Shown here piece after piece: positions 26,102-34,911 of a stretch of DNA of 39,012 nt (within the stretch, counting starts at the first letter, position 1; each line of letters opens with the position of its first letter). This DNA is from an uncultured Collinsella sp. GTDB lineage: Bacteria; Actinomycetota; Coriobacteriia; Coriobacteriales; Coriobacteriaceae. Position numbers and translations under genes: made by a program. The notes below the pieces were generated by a model. It was not told where the DNA came from, did not search any database, and saw nothing but the letters and a program-made list of their open reading frames with translations. The DNA lies in the NCBI GenBank assembly GCA_958443615.1, contig CAUCLI010000012.1:1-39012 (forward strand). The letters run 5' to 3'.

Positions 26102-26171
26102 TGGGGATCCCTCCAACCTCCCTGCGAGACTCGGAGGGCACCGCCCGTTCGCTGCTCTAAGCATATCATAT

Positions 26172-26191
26172 AATAGAACGTGTGTTCTATT
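26172..26191. promoter_or_regulatory. SOS-box-like operator (LexA/Cheo-box type)
   Basis: Perfect palindrome AATAGAAC-GTGT-GTTCTATT. The core GAAC-N4-GTTC is the LexA site known from Gram-positive bacteria including actinobacteria. It overlaps AT-rich promoter-like sequence (TATGAT on the minus strand toward the peptide; TATAAT on the plus strand) and lies 70 bases upstream of the 27-aa peptide start. Confidence 0.6.
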
Positions 26192-26323
26192 TCAGATGAT
26201 TCCTTTTCCCGATAGGGAACAGCCATGCGATAGCCCAGCAACACCCGCGTCGCCCTACCTGCAGCCCTAGATCAAGGTGAGACAAACCAGCTTCTTGGTG
26301 TCATCGCACGCTCAGTGAACACC

Positions 26324-26370
26324 GCACATTGGGATATGCTCGTAACAAACAAGAGGCTTGAGCCCTCCTG
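26324..26370 (+). repeat. 47-bp element, copy 2
   Basis: Second copy of the element at 25884-25930, same orientation, with TATGCT in place of TATACT. It lies between the SOS-like box and the end of the acyltransferase gene; no hairpin terminator follows it. Possibly a second RNA gene or a remnant. Confidence 0.6.
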
Positions 26371-26428
26371 CGGTAACGATTGGATGGGTACTATAGGCGG
26401 TTCAATACGGGATGCAAGCGCAACCCTC

Positions 26429-27516
26429 CTAAATCGAAAGAACCCATTTGCCCCATTTAGTGCGAGACAGCCATGCGCCGATAAGAGCCGATGCAAACAC
26501 CGCGCTGAACACAAAGCCTATCCCAATAGCAACATGCAGCGCGTGCGAAATGGTCGACAGATAGCTGCGAATGGGGGCCGAAAGTGGCGCGTGGAAAATA
26601 TAGACAGCCATGGAGTTGGCACCGAGGAATCCGATTACCCTCCGAACGAACCCCCCCCACTAGCAAATCGTTCCATATTGCCAAATAGGACGTACAGGCC
26701 CACACAAAGCGCGAGCACCGCAAGGGACGAACTCGCCGCATACGGATCGGACGGGGTAAGTAGCGCTCCCATTGCGAGGCTGTAGAGAGCGGGCCCCAAG
26801 ACCCCCACCGCAATCAAACCGAACCCAGTTGTACGCGATAAACAAAAGGCGGAGTCGGCGGCGAGCATGCCGGCCGCAAACAGCGAAAGGCGGCCTCCGA
26901 ACCCACCGACAAGAGGACAAAAAAGCCTAACGAAGCTCACTAGTTTTGCTGGAATCTGAGTGCCCAATGCCCCAGTCATCAGCACGCCGACCCGCTCGAA
27001 CGACGAAAGTCCGAGCGTCGTGATCACCAGGCCAAACACCAATGCCTTAAACGCCCGCGCATCCGCGTCTCTCATCAGCTGAAGAAACGGAAGCGCGAGG
27101 TACAGGCAAGCGAACGCCGGGAGAAACCAAAGCCAATTCACCACATGCATCTCAAGGGTAAGAACCCCAGACAACCACTCCCCAAGTCCGAATGGCGGCA
27201 AACGCCCTCCCTCGACCACAGAGTTGACAGGCCAGAAAACCGTCGCCCAGAAGAACGTGAGGAGCATGAGCTTCAGCGCTCTGCGCAAGCATGACTTCAG
27301 GCCGTACCTCTTATTGGAAAGCACCACGCCACTCGCAAAAAAGAATACGGGCACACAGCAGGACTCAAGCGCCCTGAAAGTAAGAGCGATCAGGCCTGAT
27401 TCGGCAGAATATGAAAAAACGCCGTAATGGTACGAGGCGACGAGCGTCATACCCATCACCTTCAAAGCGTCAACATCCAGCCTTCTTTGAGAGGGCGGCG
27501 TGGCTGCATCCCGCAT
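26429..27516 (-). pseudogene. Acyltransferase-3 family protein, frameshifted at a poly-G run (phase OFF)
   Basis: Integral membrane acyltransferase (OafA/WecH type) that would acetylate a surface polysaccharide. The main frame (27516-26635, 293 aa) has RRLDVDALKVMGMTLVASYH at the N-terminus and many helices, then ends four codons after eight G (minus strand). The missing C-terminal helices, including MAVYIFHAPLSAPIRSYLS, lie in another frame ending at 26429. Nine G would give a continuous 362-aa protein, the usual family length. GGAGG precedes the ATG; one base separates it from the upstream GT2. Reads as a phase-variable gene in its OFF state rather than a decayed one, because no other lesion is visible. 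Confidence 0.82.
26651..26658. repeat. Run of eight C (G8 in coding sense)
   Basis: Homopolymer at the frameshift point of the acyltransferase gene. G8 gives truncation; G9 (or G6) restores the frame. Confidence 0.9.
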
Positions 27517-27517
27517 C

Positions 27518-28456
27518 CTACCTCCACTCCTGCCGATACGCCTCGAGCTCCCATGAGCGCCGCTCGGACTTTGCCACGGAGTCCAAGATCATCCCGCTGG
27601 CAAGGGCGAGCGACGCCAGAAACACCAGGGCCACGGCGAGCAGCGCCGTGGGAAGCCTTGGAACAAGCCCCGTCTCGAGGAACTCGAAGACCACCGGCAC
27701 CCCGAGTGCGAGCCCGACGGCGGCCAGCAGTGCCGAGATGATGCCGAAGAAGCGCAATGGACGGTAGTCCTTGAAAAGCGTGCCAATCATCATGACAACG
27801 CGGATGCCGTCGCCCACGGTGTCGAGTTTGGAAACGGACCCCTCGGGGCGGTCGCGGTAGACAATCGGCACATTCTCGATACGCATGCCGCGGTCAACGG
27901 CATGGATGGACAGCTCCGTCTCAATCTGAAAGCCGCGCGATACCACAGGGAACGTCTTCACGAACGCACGGGAAAACGCGCGGTACCCGGTCATAACGTC
28001 CTCAAAAGAGTAACCGTAGATCCAGCGGATGGCAGAGCGCACCAAGTCGTTACCGAACCCGTGAAAAGCCCGCTTATTCTCCTCCGCATAGGTGCCGTTG
28101 GAAAGGCGGTCGCCCACCGTCATGTCAGCGCTGCCGGCCAAGACAGGATCGACGAGCGCACGCGCAGACTCCGCTGGGTAGGTATCGTCACCATCCACCA
28201 TGAGATAGCAGTCAGCATCTATGTCGCGGAACATCTGTCGCACCACGTTACCCTTGCCCTGGCGTGGCTCGAAGCGCACGATGGCACCGGCCGCCATGGC
28301 AAACTCAGCGGTACGGTCGGTCGAGTTGTTGTCGTAAACGTAAACGGCGGCTCCCGGAAGCTCACGGCACATATCGGTCACGACCTTGGCGACCGTCATC
28401 TCCTCGTTGTAGCAGGGCACGAGAACGGCGACACGGGAGAAATCGACATCAGGCAT
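27518..28456 (-). CDS. GtrB/DPM1-like polyprenyl-phosphate glycosyltransferase (GT2)
   Basis: 312 aa. GT-A fold with VAVLVPCYNEEMTVAKVV, YDNNSTDRT and MVDGDDTYP (metal-binding DxD), then two C-terminal membrane helices (~230-295). This layout is typical of enzymes that put a sugar on undecaprenyl phosphate for later transfer by a membrane GT-C protein, as in GtrB/GtrII pairs; the adjacent phase-OFF membrane protein could be that partner. ATG 28456 (MPDVDF) overlaps the end of the preceding gene by 8 bases; the in-frame upstream extension has no ribosome site of its own. Confidence 0.85.
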   Translation of the reverse strand: MPDVDFSRVAVLVPCYNEEMTVAKVVTDMCRELPGAAVYVYDNNSTDRTAEFAMAAGAIVRFEPRQGKGNVVRQMFRDIDADCYLMVDGDDTYPAESARALVDPVLAGSADMTVGDRLSNGTYAEENKRAFHGFGNDLVRSAIRWIYGYSFEDVMTGYRAFSRAFVKTFPVVSRGFQIETELSIHAVDRGMRIENVPIVYRDRPEGSVSKLDTVGDGIRVVMMIGTLFKDYRPLRFFGIISALLAAVGLALGVPVVFEFLETGLVPRLPTALLAVALVFLASLALASGMILDSVAKSERRSWELEAYRQEWR

Positions 28457-29811
28457 CGAAATCACACCTTTCGAGAGTAGAGGTATCGTGAATCCGAAGA
28501 AGCAGGCAAGCTGCAAGACCGAGCGCGACAACCGTCACGATTTGAGCTCGGAACGTAAACCAATAGTGGACGTATGAATGGTTTGAAAGCGCGATGTACC
28601 ACAAATAGGGAAACGAGGAAATCATGAGAAGGCAAGACAGCGGAGCAGCCAGCCCACGACGTACGCACCCCTTACCGCGCACCACCAGACCGAGGACAAA
28701 GGACACAGCAGGGACGCCAAAGGCAACCAAGATCCACTTTGGAAACATGAGAGAGAAGTTACGAGCAATCGGGTCGAAAAGGGTGACATTGAGAACCGCC
28801 CCGCTTGTCCCCTCCATAACGATACTGCCTGAGCGCCGAGCAGCCTGTCCGAGCGCATTTCCGATTACATTAAGCTCGGGGAGATAAGCCGCAGATATAG
28901 CCCATTTCGCGATCCACAGGCCCGCATACCCCAGCGCCCACAATGCGCAGCAGGAGAGCAGCGTCCGAACCACCGCAAGCCCCTTTATCTCGGATAGCTC
29001 CTTAGAGGAACAGAAGACAAGCAGGGCGAGAGGCATGCCGAGAGTGACTATTGGCGTGCAGAGAAAATCCAAATAGACAGTCACGGCGCCAACAATGAGG
29101 AAAAAGCCAGGCCAGTCGAATGTGGATAAGAGGAGCCCACCACGGTCTTGGCATGTAGACGCCCGCATGACAACCAAAATTGAGGCCATGAGCGCCACCA
29201 GGAGACACATAGACAGGGATAGCGAAAAACAAGCAGCCGGATAGGCGGCGAGGGAAAATGCCACCGCCACTACCAACCCTGGCCCGACTCCAGCCAGGCG
29301 AACCAGCAGAGAAGCCAACAGGACGATAAGCAGCGTTGCTGCCGTGAAGACCAACAAGCGTATTTGATTTAAATTGAGGAAAACAAGAAGTGGCTTGAGC
29401 AGGACGATCCAGCCATTCCAGTAGCGGGCATAATGAGACCAGTCGGGTGAACTCGGATCAGCCCCAACATCAATTGAATCGCAAAGGCTCTCTATCTGGT
29501 CTGAACCATTGGCCACATATCTGTAGCCCGCAAAGGCGCCCCTTATGCCAAGGTTATCGCCATGCCCGGCCATATTGAGCATGAGCGCATTGGTGAAATT
29601 ATCGAGCTGCCAAGAACGACCCCCCCCCCACCATTGGGTATTGGCCCTCCATCTTTAGCTGCGCCGCAGATTCAATGAGCTGTGGCCTCATCAGGCGAAC
29701 CGGGATTGCATTGGCGCAAACCAGTGCACCCGAAAACAACACGGAGCACACCAGCATTGTGGTGGCGCAGCGCAGCGCACGACATCCGCGCGCATACTCC
29801 AAGATGCCCAT
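28449..29811 (-). pseudogene. Polytopic membrane protein (GT-C-like), frameshifted at a poly-G run (phase OFF)
   Basis: The start ATG 29811 opens a signal-anchor-like helix (MLVCSVLFSGALVCANAIPV) and continues to EGQYPMVGGG, where ten G shift the frame and a stop follows six codons later. The other frame runs from RSWQLDNFTNALMLNMAGHG to 28449 with about nine more membrane helices. Nine G would give one 453-aa protein. A large early extracytoplasmic loop plus many helices resembles membrane glycosyltransferases (GtrII-like, GT-C); the family itself is not recognised. It starts 7 bases after wzx and ends overlapping the GtrB-like gene, so it belongs to the operon. Confidence 0.8.
29620..29629. 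repeat. Run of ten C (G10 in coding sense)
   Basis: Homopolymer at the frameshift point of the polytopic membrane protein. G10 is OFF; G9 (or G12) is in frame. Confidence 0.92.
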
Positions 29812-29818
29812 CACGGCC

Positions 29819-31237
29819 TCACCATCCAAATCTCTTAATCTTAGAAAACCAGGATATGCACCCCTCTGAAAGGAGTGACCGATATGACATGTCAAGTCTG
29901 CGAGCAAGGTACATCGGCCACCTCCAGTTGTTGTACATGGCCTGCGATGCCGCCTGCCCGAGAACAAGGCCCCACGGGCCCCAGCCAAGCGGCCCTGAAA
30001 GCAGGTAGGAGAGGGGGACGCCGACGAGCGCTGCGACGACATAGCCGCGCACGTACGGGATCTCGTTCATCCCGATGATGTAGTTGCAGAAGATCGAATG
30101 CTGGTTCCAGAGGCCCAGATACAGGGACAGCGCGAGGAACAGCGGGAGGTCGGGGACGAACCCCTCCTTCACCATGGGCAGCAGCGGCATGACCACGAGC
30201 AACACGCCCGCCACGCCGAACAGGAACAACCCCCAGTACGCGACGATCCCCCTGGAGACGATCTCGCGCTGCCGCCCGACGTCGTGCGAGGCGTGGGCCG
30301 ACTGGAACGCCGGGAAGAAGGACTTGGGGTACGCGCCCGCGAAGTTGTAGACGGCGTTGCCGAACTGAAGCAGGACCGAGTAGGTCCCCGTCTCGGCGAG
30401 ACCCAAGGTGAGCGACCCCACGATCGACATCGCCTGCGTGGAGGCGTAGCAGGCGAGCTGCACGAAGCCGTCGCGCCACGCGAGGTGGCTGACCGTCGCG
30501 AGGACGCCGCGGACCTCAACGGCCGACACCGGCGAAGCGTCGGACGCGACGCCCGCCCGAATATCCCGGTGCCTGCGCAGCTGGACGCTGGCGAACACGC
30601 GGAGCAGCACCCCGTTGGCGAGGTAGCCCAGGGAGGCGCCCACCAGCCCCATCCCAGCGAGGAGCAGCAGGGCGCTCACCCCGAGCTGCGCGAGGCGGGC
30701 GAACGTCTTGGCACGGTTCTCCCCAGCGACGTCGCCGTAGCCGCGGAGCAGCGTGATCGAATACAGGAAGTACAGGTTTAGGAACACAGACGCGACGAAT
30801 ATCCCCCACGAGGCCCATCGACTCGTATCCGGGATCTGGGATGAAACCGCGTCGACGTAGGCCGTCCCGGCCGTGGCGAGGACGAGGGAGACGGCGACGG
30901 CTATGGCGGCGTACACAAGCCGGGAGGCGCGTATGACCGTCTTGAGCAGGTGCCAGTCAACGCCCTCCCCGACGGAATCGAAATCACAGCCCTCCCGCGT
31001 GAGGCGCCTCGCGCCGCTCACGACGTAGACGATGTTGCGGGCGAACGTCGGGTTGAAGCCGAACTCGAACAGCATGGCGAGGTTGGAGACCGCGACGAAC
31101 ACGTACCAGAGGCCAAGCTCGTCAGGCGTGAGAAAATGCATGAGGAGCGGCAGCAGCACGAAGCCGCTCGCCATGGAGACGATGGTGCCGATGTAGTTCC
31201 AGATGACGTCGGCTTTTGAGGTCTGCACGCTAGCCAC
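29819..31237 (-). CDS. wzx: Polysaccharide flippase (Wzx-like, MOP superfamily)
   Basis: 472 aa, about 12-14 helices. The opening KADVIWNYIGTIVSMASGFVLLPLL and PDELGLWYVFVAVSNL are typical of Wzx/PST transporters, which flip undecaprenyl-linked repeat units across the membrane. GTG start at 31237 overlaps the end of the polymerase gene by 8 bases; the ribosome site is weak, consistent with coupling. Higher in GC than the neighbouring polymerase gene, so the locus looks mosaic. Confidence 0.85.
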   Translation of the reverse strand: MASVQTSKADVIWNYIGTIVSMASGFVLLPLLMHFLTPDELGLWYVFVAVSNLAMLFEFGFNPTFARNIVYVVSGARRLTREGCDFDSVGEGVDWHLLKTVIRASRLVYAAIAVAVSLVLATAGTAYVDAVSSQIPDTSRWASWGIFVASVFLNLYFLYSITLLRGYGDVAGENRAKTFARLAQLGVSALLLLAGMGLVGASLGYLANGVLLRVFASVQLRRHRDIRAGVASDASPVSAVEVRGVLATVSHLAWRDGFVQLACYASTQAMSIVGSLTLGLAETGTYSVLLQFGNAVYNFAGAYPKSFFPAFQSAHASHDVGRQREIVSRGIVAYWGLFLFGVAGVLLVVMPLLPMVKEGFVPDLPLFLALSLYLGLWNQHSIFCNYIIGMNEIPYVRGYVVAALVGVPLSYLLSGPLGWGPWGLVLGQAASQAMYNNWRWPMYLARRLDMSYRSLLSEGCISWFSKIKRFGW

Positions 31238-32672
31238 GGCGCGACTTCACCGCCCTTATGGGCTCCATGATGAACGAGCGAAAAGACAGCTCGTTCATGC
31301 GTCCGTCGCGACCAACCGCTTCGGCACCACCCCCGCTCGGGCACACGGCATCAAGCTTAAGGGCATTGCCCCCAAATTCGACGGACGTGTGCGGATCTTC
31401 CGTATCGTCGAAATCAAGGATAGAGCGATGATAGAGAACCGTCCAAAGAGAGATGATGAAGAAATTGCAATCGACTCGGCATCCGAGCGCTTCGGACAAT
31501 CCATATGCGACAAAGATCGCCATTCCGAACAAAACTGGACCGAAATAGCCTTCTCTAGCTGTCTTCACACATAGAGCAAGCAGTCCAGACATGAACACGA
31601 TGCACGCGATGATACCGTACCGCAGCAATACATGCGCGAACATGTTGTCTACGAGAAACGTGTGTTCCCTTCCGTTTGTCCAATATGGCGTTCCGTCTGC
31701 GTAGCCATATCCGAACAGAGAGGGAGAATGGTCCAAGTAATACGTATGAGCCAAACTCAGCCTGCCGGAAAGAGCGCGGTCAAGCAGCGTGTCAAGAGGG
31801 CGGGAAGGATCGAAAAACGCCATATACCAGAAGCTCACCGCGGCAGCCGCGATCACGAGGAAGAGCAAAAGCAGACCACTCCTCCTTCCCATAGACTTAC
31901 GAGGCATAGCACTATATGCGAACAGAGCAACCGCAACCACGAGCAGACAGAGAAATGAGGTTCTCGAGTCAGCCACGAACAACGAGAGCAGCGCGGCGGC
32001 CAAACAAGGAATCGAAACCACAGCACATCTCCTACGTGGCACTAGCGGCACAAGGGACATGCACGCCACGAGCAGAGCCGCGCCGAATGAATTTGGGTGG
32101 GCGAACCCCATGGGATTCCGAATGACGCCGTTGGAGCCTCTCGCCATGATCTGATTCTCGATAAAGCCCATATTAGAGGCAACCGCCGCGAAAAGCATGA
32201 CGGCCACGACCGAAACAAAGGTCAAGAAAGCCAGCGGCTTCAAATGGACGCCCTTGCCGCATATCACAAAAAGGGCGATCCAGAACAGCCACCCCTCTTT
32301 CGCCGTGCGCCACGCGATGAAGCCGACCACGCCAATCGCTAGCGCAGACGCCCACTCACGCCGAGTCACACGCTGGCGAACAAACGCTCGTGCAAGCAAG
32401 ATAAGGATGGCCGCCTGAACCATCGTCTCGATAATCGATGCGACCGCCGAAGTGTCTATATCCCACAGCGTCGTCCTGTCAAGCCACGTCCAAAGAACGT
32501 GCAGGAAGAATGCCAGGTAATACGCGCCGTTACCATCAGAAAACAACAGAGTAAGACGTTCGGACAGTGTCGAACCCCCCTGTCCCTCGCCATACACCGA
32601 CGAGCCCTCCTCATAACGTGCAGCTTTACGGTCATCCATACTCAATCTCATCTCATTGTCAGACGCCCTCAT
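31230..32672 (-). CDS. wzy: O-antigen/capsule polymerase (Wzy-like)
   Basis: 480 aa, 10-12 helices. GFAHPNSFGAALLVACMSL (~195) is the Wzy/O-antigen ligase-type motif, and a large extracytoplasmic loop around GYGYADGTPYWTNGREHTF (~340) follows. It would polymerise flipped repeat units. The start codon overlaps the upstream GT2 stop (TGATG) and has GGAGG. An in-frame run of six G (32575-32580) lies near the start. The soluble N-terminal ~40 and C-terminal ~60 residues are variable-looking. Confidence 0.8.
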   Translation of the reverse strand: MRASDNEMRLSMDDRKAARYEEGSSVYGEGQGGSTLSERLTLLFSDGNGAYYLAFFLHVLWTWLDRTTLWDIDTSAVASIIETMVQAAILILLARAFVRQRVTRREWASALAIGVVGFIAWRTAKEGWLFWIALFVICGKGVHLKPLAFLTFVSVVAVMLFAAVASNMGFIENQIMARGSNGVIRNPMGFAHPNSFGAALLVACMSLVPLVPRRRCAVVSIPCLAAALLSLFVADSRTSFLCLLVVAVALFAYSAMPRKSMGRRSGLLLLFLVIAAAAVSFWYMAFFDPSRPLDTLLDRALSGRLSLAHTYYLDHSPSLFGYGYADGTPYWTNGREHTFLVDNMFAHVLLRYGIIACIVFMSGLLALCVKTAREGYFGPVLFGMAIFVAYGLSEALGCRVDCNFFIISLWTVLYHRSILDFDDTEDPHTSVEFGGNALKLDAVCPSGGGAEAVGRDGRMNELSFRSFIMEPIRAVKSRRG

Positions 32673-33796
32673 CAGACCTCCTCCACTGCACTCATATCGA
32701 ATAGGCCTTTACGGCTTCGCACGATATCGGCAACTCTCACCTTGGTTGCGGCGAAATAAAATGCGAGGCCAAAGCGACGCCTTCGACACAGGGACACCAG
32801 CAACCGATACCACCACGGGCATTCAAACCCCTCCATGATGGGAGGATTGAGACACCCGAGGGACTCGCAAGTCCTGAGAAGCTCAATGGATGGCCCCTTA
32901 GCGCGGGCAATGCTCTCGGACCTCACAAACGAGGCAAGACCCTCATACGCAAGGAAAAAGCAACGAGTGTGGAACTCGGGCTTTTCATCGTCGTGCCTCA
33001 TGGCCCTCATAAGCCCTATGAGAGAACGTTTCCAATTGTCGATTTTTACGCTATGGACCGCCGATCCGGCATTCTGATAGTACCAGTACCAAACCCTCTC
33101 GGTAACAACCACCGATGAGCAGCGCTGCATATATTGATAGTTGAAAAGGACGTCTTCACCATTGGTTATAGATTCATCGAACCGTTGAGCTCTTGCCAAA
33201 TCCGCTCTATACAGTTTTGCGACCGGGCCCCTCCCCCGATAGTTAGGGCCGATGAAATGCTTGCATTTCATCGGCCCTAACATCTGCCGTGCGGCAGATG
33301 TTAGGGACGATGCATCGCGATATGCGAAGATGCAATCAGACTCAAATCGAGGCTCCTTTTTTTGTCCAACGTACAGCATCTGAAGCGCGCCGATGACAAA
33401 ATCTGAGTCGTATGCAACCGCGAGCCCAACCGCCTCACTCAGATAACCAGGCTCCACTTCATCGTCCGCATCGACAAAAGCGATCCACTCACCTCGCGCC
33501 TCGTCCATCGCCACATTGCGGGCGTGTGATACACCCTGATGCTCGGCGCAAATCAATCGAATGCGGGGGTCGAGTTGCTCTATGTCCTCAAGCTCTCGCC
33601 TACACTTCTCTCCGCTCCCGTCATCAACGAGCAACACTTCGAAATTGAAATGCGACTGAGCAAGAACAGAACGTATCGCCCGCCGCAATGCAGGGGCCGG
33701 TGTGTTGTAAACCGGAACAATAATTGAAACGAATACTTGGGCCGCCAATGTAGCAACTTCCTTACCGATTGCCCGCCCTACCGTACTTGTTTGCAT
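32672..33796 (-). CDS. GT2 family glycosyltransferase
   Basis: 374 aa, cytoplasmic GT-A enzyme: FVSIIVPVYNTPAPALRRAI, VLLVDDGS, WIAFVDADDEVEPGY (DxD) and the acceptor-side RFDESITNGEDVLFNYQYM. It would add one sugar to the lipid-linked unit. GGAG eight bases before the ATG. Residues around 165-187 are encoded by two overlapping perfect hairpins (33242-33306), an oddity described under findings. Sugar specificity cannot be read. Confidence 0.88.
   Translation of the reverse strand: MQTSTVGRAIGKEVATLAAQVFVSIIVPVYNTPAPALRRAIRSVLAQSHFNFEVLLVDDGSGEKCRRELEDIEQLDPRIRLICAEHQGVSHARNVAMDEARGEWIAFVDADDEVEPGYLSEAVGLAVAYDSDFVIGALQMLYVGQKKEPRFESDCIFAYRDASSLTSAARQMLGPMKCKHFIGPNYRGRGPVAKLYRADLARAQRFDESITNGEDVLFNYQYMQRCSSVVVTERVWYWYYQNAGSAVHSVKIDNWKRSLIGLMRAMRHDDEKPEFHTRCFFLAYEGLASFVRSESIARAKGPSIELLRTCESLGCLNPPIMEGFECPWWYRLLVSLCRRRRFGLAFYFAATKVRVADIVRSRKGLFDMSAVEEV
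33242..33306. repeat. Two overlapping perfect palindromes inside the GT2 gene
   Basis: First: 19-bp perfect arms 33242-33260 / 33263-33281 with a 2-base loop. Second: 15-bp perfect arms 33275-33289 / 33292-33306 with a 2-base loop. They share CCCTAAC (33275-33281), so GTTAGGG occurs three times in alternating orientation. The GT2 frame stays open through both. Confidence 0.92.
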
Positions 33797-33858
33797 TGAT
33801 AAAACTCCAATGAATTGCAGCCGCTATTTGCTGACGAAGAGATCGGCCCATCCTGCCC

Positions 33859-34911
33859 CTAGCGGCAGAACGTCATTCCGTCTTCCTGCCAGCTAACAAT
33901 CATCTGCCCGTATATGTCCATGAGGTCGCCCGTGGGGGCCCACCCGAGCGTTTTCAACCGGGAGGTGTCCTGGTTGATCGAACCGGGGGCGCGGAACCGG
34001 CGCGCCGCCTCGTGGTCGACCTCGACGCGGACCTCCGTGCGCCCGCCGCCGAAACGCTGCGCGACCGCCTCGGCCATCTCCCTCACCGAGCAGAAGGTCG
34101 ACTCGTTGGCGACGTTGTAGGCAAGGCCGGCCTCGCCCTTGAGGGCGAGAAGGATGAGCGCGAGGGCGGCGTCCTGAACCGAGAGGTACATGTTGCTCTT
34201 CTCGCCCAGCGTGAGCAGGACGATGTCCTCCCCCGCGAGGCACCTGCGGGCGAACTCCGCGAAGACTCGCCCGTCATCCCGCCGCACCCCGACGCCGAAC
34301 GTCTGGCACAGACGGGCGACGCAGGCGCGGACCCCGTACTCTGCCGCATACGCGGCGGCCAGGGCCTCGGAAAGCTGCTTGGCCTCGGGATAGCTGTTCC
34401 TCGGGTTCATCGCGTCAAGGGCGCCGCCTGCGTCCTCGGCAAGCGGGCCCGGGCCGCCGGAGGCGTAGACCTCCATGGTCGACGCGAGGCAGATGCGCGC
34501 ACCCGCCTTCCGGGCGAAATCCAACATCGACCTCGCGCCGTCCACCACCGTCGACACCGTCTCCACCGGACGATTGAGGAATCCGTCGCTGGAGGTGTCG
34601 CACGCCAGGTGGATGACGTAGTCGGCATCGACAGATGGGACCGTCGGACTCGACGCGTCCCACCGGATCGCCGAGCACCGCTCCGAGCGGAAGCGGTCGA
34701 GGGCCCCTTGGGGATCTCGGGCTAAAAGAACGACCGCGATATCCTCACCGAAGGAATGCGCCCTCTCGAGCAGCACATCGACCAGGAAACCTCCGATGAG
34801 GCCGGTCCCCCCGGTCACCGCGACGGCCTTGCCGTCCAGCTCGGCCCAAGGCACGAACCCGCACGCCGCCGCCTCCCGGACAAGCTTTTGCCTCATTCCA
34901 TCGACCTTCAT
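33859..34911 (-). CDS. NAD-dependent epimerase/dehydratase (extended SDR)
   Basis: 350 aa. AVTGGTGLIGGFLVDVLLER (~35) is the nucleotide-binding GxxGxxG; STMEVYASGG (~155) and the active-site NSYPEAKQLSEAL (Tyr-x3-Lys) follow; RVFAEFARRCLAGEDI and STFCSVREMAEAV are typical of sugar epimerases. Acts on a nucleotide-linked sugar or polyol, possibly CDP-linked given the neighbouring cytidylyltransferase. ATG 34911 overlaps the stop of that gene (ATGA). The frame is open to 35268 but upstream residues are low-complexity. Confidence 0.85.
   Translation of the reverse strand: MKVDGMRQKLVREAAACGFVPWAELDGKAVAVTGGTGLIGGFLVDVLLERAHSFGEDIAVVLLARDPQGALDRFRSERCSAIRWDASSPTVPSVDADYVIHLACDTSSDGFLNRPVETVSTVVDGARSMLDFARKAGARICLASTMEVYASGGPGPLAEDAGGALDAMNPRNSYPEAKQLSEALAAAYAAEYGVRACVARLCQTFGVGVRRDDGRVFAEFARRCLAGEDIVLLTLGEKSNMYLSVQDAALALILLALKGEAGLAYNVANESTFCSVREMAEAVAQRFGGGRTEVRVEVDHEAARRFRAPGSINQDTSRLKTLGWAPTGDLMDIYGQMIVSWQEDGMTFCR

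Noticed and set aside
26429..27516. Calling the acyltransferase simply a decayed pseudogene
   Set aside because: The only lesion is at a homopolymer run, and a one-base change restores the full family length, so phase variation explains it better.
32575..32580. Run of six G in the wzy gene as a fourth phase-variation tract
   Set aside because: Short and in frame; the gene is intact, so there is no evidence of switching.
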